64,000 nt of DNA from JBDHWG01 sp046328505. GTDB lineage: Bacteria; Chloroflexota; Anaerolineae; Epilineales; JAHCIE01. Where the stretch lies: assembly GCA_046328505.1 (NCBI GenBank), contig JAXLWL010000002.1:2232001-2296000 (forward strand), in the 5' to 3' direction. The stretch's first letter is position 1; each line of letters starts with the position of its first letter. This document shows positions 59,881 through 64,000 of the stretch, one piece after another. The notes under the pieces are model-generated. The model worked only from the letters and a program-made list of their open reading frames with translations. It did no database searches and was not told the DNA's origin. The position numbers and the translations under genes are program-made.

Positions 59881-61719
59881 GTGACAACTCTGCCCTTCTT
59901 CCCCTTCGAGCGTTTTCTAAACATACGCGCGGCCGGCGGCGGGACGTTCTCCCCTGACGGCGGGCGCGTTGCATTTGTGACGGACATCACGGGCGTGCCC
60001 GAGGTATGGGCCGTCGGGGTGCAAGGCGGCTGGCCGGAGCAGTTGACCTTCGGCGGCGAGCGTGTCAACTTCGCGCGGTTCGCACCGCAGGGCGGGCGCC
60101 TCGTGTTCGGCGCGGATAGCGGCGGCAACGAGCTACAGCAACTCTACCTTGTCTCCGCCGACGGCTCGACCGTGCGCGACCTGACCCGCGCACCCGGTTC
60201 CATGCATTACTGGGGCGGATGGTCGCCGGACGGCCGTCAGGTTGCGTTCGCCTCCAACCGCCGCGACCCGCGCTTCTTCGACATCTACACCTGCGACGTC
60301 GAGACGGGTGAGTCGACCTGCGTCTACGAGAGCGAGGGTATGACGCACGCCGTGGGGTTTTCGCCCGACGGCAAGTGGCTGCTACTGGCCCGCATGAACG
60401 GGTCACTCGATGAGGACCTGTTGCTCCTGAACCTGGCGACAGGCCAGGTCGTCCACCTGACGCCGCACGAAGGCAAGGCAATCTACCACGGCATAAGCTG
60501 GAGCGCCGACAGCCGCGGCCTCTATCTGGCCACGGACCAGGGACGGCAGACGGCCGCGCTGGTCTTCCTCGACGTCGCCACGCGCCAGATGACGCTGCTC
60601 GATGCGCCGGAATGGGACGTGGAAGCTGTGGCCCTCAGCCGCGACGGGCGGCGCTTGGCATACAGCGTCAACGTGGATGGCGTGTCCGAGCTGCGCCTGC
60701 TCAATGTCACGAGCGGTGAGCGCCCGGCGGTTCCCAACGGGCTGCCCAACGGTGTCATCGGCGTCCTGCCCATCTGCCGCGACCCCATGGCCGGCAACCC
60801 CCTGGCGTGGTCGCCGGACGGCGAGCGCCTCGCCGTGAGCTTCAGCAGCGGGACGAATGCGCCGAATGTGTGGATCGTGGACCTGACGGCCAACAGCGTC
60901 ACGCGGCTGACCCACAGCAGCCTCGCCGGGCTGCCGCAAAATACGCTCGTCGAGCCGGAACTAATTCGTTACCCCACGTTCGATGGGCGGCAGATTCCCG
61001 CGCTGTACTATCGGCCGCGCGGCGCCCGCGGCCTGCTGCCCGTGGTCGTGTTCGTCCACGGCGGCCCGGAGGGTCAGTCGCGCCCCAGCTTCAATCCGGT
61101 CATCGCCTACTTCGTGAATCGCGGCTACGCTGTTCTTGCGCCCAACGTGCGCGGCTCGACGGGCTACGGGCGCGCGTTCACACACCTGGACGACGTCGAG
61201 AAGCGCATGGATTCGGTCGCCGACCTGGCGTACGCGGTGCAGTGGCTCGTTGCCGAAGGTGACGCCGATCCCAGGCGGATCGCGGTGATGGGCGCGAGTT
61301 ACGGCGGCTTCATGGTGCTGGCCGCCGTGACGAACTACCCCGACCTGTGGGCGGCCGGGGTGGACATCGTCGGCATCGGGAGCTTCGTGACCTTCCTAGA
61401 GCGCACAGGGGTCTATCGCCGCAAGCACCGCGAGACGGAGTACGGCAGCCTGGAGCGCAACCGGGCGTTCCTCGAAAGCATCTCGCCCATCCACAAGGTC
61501 GGCGACATCACGGCTCCCCTCATGGTGATTCACGGCGCGAATGACCCGCGGGTGCCGGTCTACGAGGCGGAGCAAATGGTCGCTGCCCTTCAGGCGCGCC
61601 AGCACCCGGTCGAGTACCTGCGCTTCGAGGATGAGGGCCACGGCATCGTGAAGCTCGCCAACCGCATCGTCGCCTACGGCGCGATCGGCGACTTCCTGGA
61701 CCGCTACCTGAGCAACTAA
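59881..61719 (+). CDS. S9 family (prolyl oligopeptidase-like) serine peptidase
   Basis: A 612-residue peptidase. The N-terminal half (about 1-340) is a TolB/WD40-like beta propeller with repeated SPDGR/SPDGK turns; the catalytic half has the nucleophile in GASYGGF, the acid in HGANDPRVP and the His in DEGHGIVK. It is of the acylaminoacyl-peptidase/dipeptidyl-peptidase type and acts on short peptides, with the propeller limiting access. No signal peptide is seen, so it is probably cytosolic, and may process peptides taken up by the oligopeptide transporter. GTG 59881 follows GAGGAG. Its stop overlaps the convergent rhamnosidase stop by 4 bases. Confidence 0.94.
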   Translation: MTTLPFFPFERFLNIRAAGGGTFSPDGGRVAFVTDITGVPEVWAVGVQGGWPEQLTFGGERVNFARFAPQGGRLVFGADSGGNELQQLYLVSADGSTVRDLTRAPGSMHYWGGWSPDGRQVAFASNRRDPRFFDIYTCDVETGESTCVYESEGMTHAVGFSPDGKWLLLARMNGSLDEDLLLLNLATGQVVHLTPHEGKAIYHGISWSADSRGLYLATDQGRQTAALVFLDVATRQMTLLDAPEWDVEAVALSRDGRRLAYSVNVDGVSELRLLNVTSGERPAVPNGLPNGVIGVLPICRDPMAGNPLAWSPDGERLAVSFSSGTNAPNVWIVDLTANSVTRLTHSSLAGLPQNTLVEPELIRYPTFDGRQIPALYYRPRGARGLLPVVVFVHGGPEGQSRPSFNPVIAYFVNRGYAVLAPNVRGSTGYGRAFTHLDDVEKRMDSVADLAYAVQWLVAEGDADPRRIAVMGASYGGFMVLAAVTNYPDLWAAGVDIVGIGSFVTFLERTGVYRRKHRETEYGSLERNRAFLESISPIHKVGDITAPLMVIHGANDPRVPVYEAEQMVAALQARQHPVEYLRFEDEGHGIVKLANRIVAYGAIGDFLDRYLSN

Positions 61720-64000
61720 GCAGCCGCGCTGGCCGGCTCGCACCTCAGCTCGTACTGGCCGCCTCCCACCTCAAGCGCGCCGTTCGTGAGCCGTACGTCT
61801 CGCCCGTCCATCACGACCGCGCCCCGATACGCCTCCGGTACGACAATCGTCGCCGTGGCGTTAGCCGGAATCTCGGCGCGCAACAAGAAGGCCCCGTTCT
61901 CTAGCCGCCACTCCGACGAGATACGCCCGCGCACCGAGTCATAGGCCGCGCGGGCGTGCGTCAGCCCGCCGCCGGGCACGGGCGCGACAATGATGTGAGC
62001 AAAGCCGGGTGCCCGCTCGTCCGGCCGGATGCCCGCGACGACGTGGTACAGCCAGGCGCCCACCGCGCCCGGCGCGTAGTGATTGAACGACAGCATCCGC
62101 GCCGACTGGAACGAACCGTCCTCGCGTATGCCGTCCCAATGCTCCCAGATGGTCGTCGCACCGTATCTCACCTGCAGGAGCCAGTTGGCCGACTCGTTCA
62201 GCAACAGACGGTAGGCATGCTCGGCGTAGCCATAGTCGGTCAGAACCTGGCAGACGTAGGGCGTGCCGAGGAAGCCGGTTCCAATCTTATACCCCTCGGC
62301 CGCTACCAAATCGGCCAGCGTCTTCGCTGCTCGCGGCCGCTCGTCCACCGGTAGCAGGTCGAACGCCAGCGCGAGGACGTAGGTCGTCTGGCGGTGCGGT
62401 GATAGCCGCCCATCGGCGTCCTGGTGCACGTAGCGGAACGCTTCGCGCGCGTGCTCGTAGTACTCGCGGAATGCGGCCGCCTCGTCGTCGCGCCCCAGCG
62501 CCGCGGCCGCCTTCGACATCAGGAGCGCGTCGAAGGCGAGGTAGGCCGCGGGAATGAACATCCGCGATTTTCGGATGGAGCCTTCCATGCCGTCGCCGGG
62601 CGCGAGCCAGTCGCCGAAGCCGTACCACCCGCTGCTGTAATAGCGAAGATGCTCCCACGTCTCCCGGCGGGACAACGCGCTCCGGAAGCGGGACAGGTTG
62701 GTGATGCGCCCGGCCTGCCGCCGTCGGTACTCGAACATCGCTCGCATGCTGTCGTATTGCTCTTCGAGGATGCGCGGGTCGCCATAGTAGACGTACAACG
62801 TCCACGGCACGATGATGCCGGCGTCCGCCCAACCCTCGGAGCGGTTCAGGTGATACAGGGCCATGTAGCGGTCCCAGATCGCCTGGGTATTGAGCGTTCC
62901 TTTCTGCTGCATATCGCGCACGCTGCGCCGGAATGTGTCCCAGCGTCTAGTGAACGGGTCAGGAACCGTGAGGGGCACCAGGCCGTCGCCGCGCTGGTCG
63001 AGGCGAAGATCGCGCAGCCACCGCTCCAGGAACGCGCACGCGTCCATGTTCAGGCACGCCGTCGGCGCGAACACCTGCAGGTCCGCCGTCCACCCCATGC
63101 GCTCGTCCCGCTGCGGGCAGTCGGTCGGCACGTCCAGGAAGTTGCCCCGCTGCGTCCACATGATGTTCTGGAACAACTGGTTGACGAGCCCGTTGGAGCA
63201 CGAGAACGCGCCGGTGACCGCCAGGTCGGAGTGCAGAACGACGCCGGTGAGCGTGTCGAGAGTTGCTTCGTCGGGCAGGCCCGCAACCTTGACGTAGCGG
63301 AAGCCGTGGAAAGTGAAGCGCGGCTCGAACGTTTCGGGCTGCCCACGGCCCTCCAGGATGAACGTGTCCGTCGCCTTCGCCAGGCGCAGGTTCTTGGTGT
63401 AGAAGTTGCCCTGCTGGTCGAGAATCTCGGCGAACTGGAGGGTCACCGATGTGCCTCGAACCCCGGCGGTGCGCAGGCGAACCCAACCGACCATGTTCTG
63501 CCCCATGTCGAATACGGTTTCACCGGCCGGCGTGTGGATGACGGCAACCGGTCGCACTTCCTCAATCTTTCGCACCGGCGGGCCAATCGGGGCAGCGAGT
63601 TGCTTGGCGCTAAACGGCGTCTCGAAGACGCGGCGCCACTGGCGGTCGTCGTAGCCGGGCTCGTCCCACCCCGGCCGTTCCAGCCGCGCATCGTACGTCT
63701 CGCCATCGAAGATGTCACTCGCCAAAATAGGCCCGGTCGCGCACCGCCACGTGGCATCGGACGTCACGACCTGCGCGGAGCCGTCGTCATACGTCACTTC
63801 CAGCTGCGCGAGGAGCGCCAAACGACTGCCGTAGACATTTTCGAGATAGAGAAACGAGACGCGGCCGCGGTACCATCCATCGCCGAGCACAGCGCCGAGG
63901 GCGTTGTCGCCCTCGCGTACCAGCGCCGTCACGTCGTACGCCTGATACTGGAGGCACTTGTCGTAGGTCGTCCAGCCGGGTGTGAAGTACTCGTCGCCGA
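61716..64000 (-). CDS. Alpha-L-rhamnosidase, GH78 (5' end outside the window)
   Basis: At least 761 residues are visible, and the frame is open to the window edge; upstream codons beyond 63932 continue the family sequence (TPGWTTYDKCLQYQAYDVT), so the ATG-like start at 63932 is internal. Beta domains (VLGDGWYRG) lead to the (alpha/alpha)6 catalytic domain with DERMGWTADLQVF, GWADAGIIVPW and a C-terminal beta domain. The acidic residues of DERMGW fit the catalytic region of GH78. It releases terminal L-rhamnose from polysaccharides or glycosides. The stop TAG overlaps the S9 peptidase stop (CTAA). Confidence 0.94.
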   Translation of the reverse strand, partial: GDEYFTPGWTTYDKCLQYQAYDVTALVREGDNALGAVLGDGWYRGRVSFLYLENVYGSRLALLAQLEVTYDDGSAQVVTSDATWRCATGPILASDIFDGETYDARLERPGWDEPGYDDRQWRRVFETPFSAKQLAAPIGPPVRKIEEVRPVAVIHTPAGETVFDMGQNMVGWVRLRTAGVRGTSVTLQFAEILDQQGNFYTKNLRLAKATDTFILEGRGQPETFEPRFTFHGFRYVKVAGLPDEATLDTLTGVVLHSDLAVTGAFSCSNGLVNQLFQNIMWTQRGNFLDVPTDCPQRDERMGWTADLQVFAPTACLNMDACAFLERWLRDLRLDQRGDGLVPLTVPDPFTRRWDTFRRSVRDMQQKGTLNTQAIWDRYMALYHLNRSEGWADAGIIVPWTLYVYYGDPRILEEQYDSMRAMFEYRRRQAGRITNLSRFRSALSRRETWEHLRYYSSGWYGFGDWLAPGDGMEGSIRKSRMFIPAAYLAFDALLMSKAAAALGRDDEAAAFREYYEHAREAFRYVHQDADGRLSPHRQTTYVLALAFDLLPVDERPRAAKTLADLVAAEGYKIGTGFLGTPYVCQVLTDYGYAEHAYRLLLNESANWLLQVRYGATTIWEHWDGIREDGSFQSARMLSFNHYAPGAVGAWLYHVVAGIRPDERAPGFAHIIVAPVPGGGLTHARAAYDSVRGRISSEWRLENGAFLLRAEIPANATATIVVPEAYRGAVVMDGRDVRLTNGALEVGGGQYELRCEPASAAA

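Overview
The window is GC-rich and gene-dense. It looks like part of a Chloroflexota (Chloroflexi) chromosome; the class is not resolvable from the sequence alone. Supporting signs are a very long soluble histidine kinase with seven GAF domains, XRE plus NB-ARC plus TPR regulators, YfhO and GT-C membrane proteins with C-terminal beta domains, a T-box leader outside the Firmicutes, a four-domain S1 protein, and interspersed hairpin repeats of types common in that phylum. The phylum call is an inference; the gene calls below do not depend on it.

Layout. 1-2520: end of an oligopeptide ABC permease and its lipoprotein binding protein. 2558-7552: a PrsW-like membrane protease, two alpha/beta hydrolases, a zinc alcohol dehydrogenase and an SDR whose catalytic lysine is replaced by Asn. 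7609-9776: tRNA-Lys, then a textbook promoter and a methionine T-box leader driving metG. 9809-10864: complete Ada. 11021-15309 and 31368-35673: two copies of one module, an XRE/NB-ARC/TPR regulator divergent from a 6-hydroxynicotine-oxidase-like flavoprotein, with shared promoter elements; the first oxidase has a C-terminal frameshift. 15398-18932: CBS-domain ClC channel, a LysE-type exporter behind a leader-peptide attenuator, and a cupin. 18949-25678: a signalling operon (J-like protein, seven-GAF kinase, NarL-type regulator, lone receiver). 25777-31277: mercaptopyruvate sulfurtransferase, RidA, S1 protein, ClpC. 35942-39250: an unusual single chain SCP2 - charged linker - E1 alpha - E1 beta with altered active-site residues. 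39409-46316: YfhO-type protein and two GT-C glycosyltransferases. 46363-49186: McrBC-type restriction pair. 49241-51434: hydrolase, phosphotransferase, DUF2007-like protein. 51548-58374: core genes dnaN, infC (ATC start), rpmI, rplT, SpoU methyltransferase, ileS. 58468-64000: DksA/TraR-like protein, lspA, HNH nuclease, S9 peptidase, and the start-truncated gene of a GH78 alpha-L-rhamnosidase.

How the parts work together. The translation genes (metG, tRNA-Lys, infC-rpmI-rplT, ileS, S1) carry the clearest RNA-level control: T-box attenuation, a non-AUG initiator and a structured rpmI-rplT gap. Several promoters match TTGACA/TATAAT or a recurrent TTGCGC/TATAAT form, and at least three genes appear to be transcribed as leaderless mRNAs. 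The most unusual items are the duplicated regulator/oxidase module, the SCP2-E1 fusion, and the attenuator before the LysE-type exporter.
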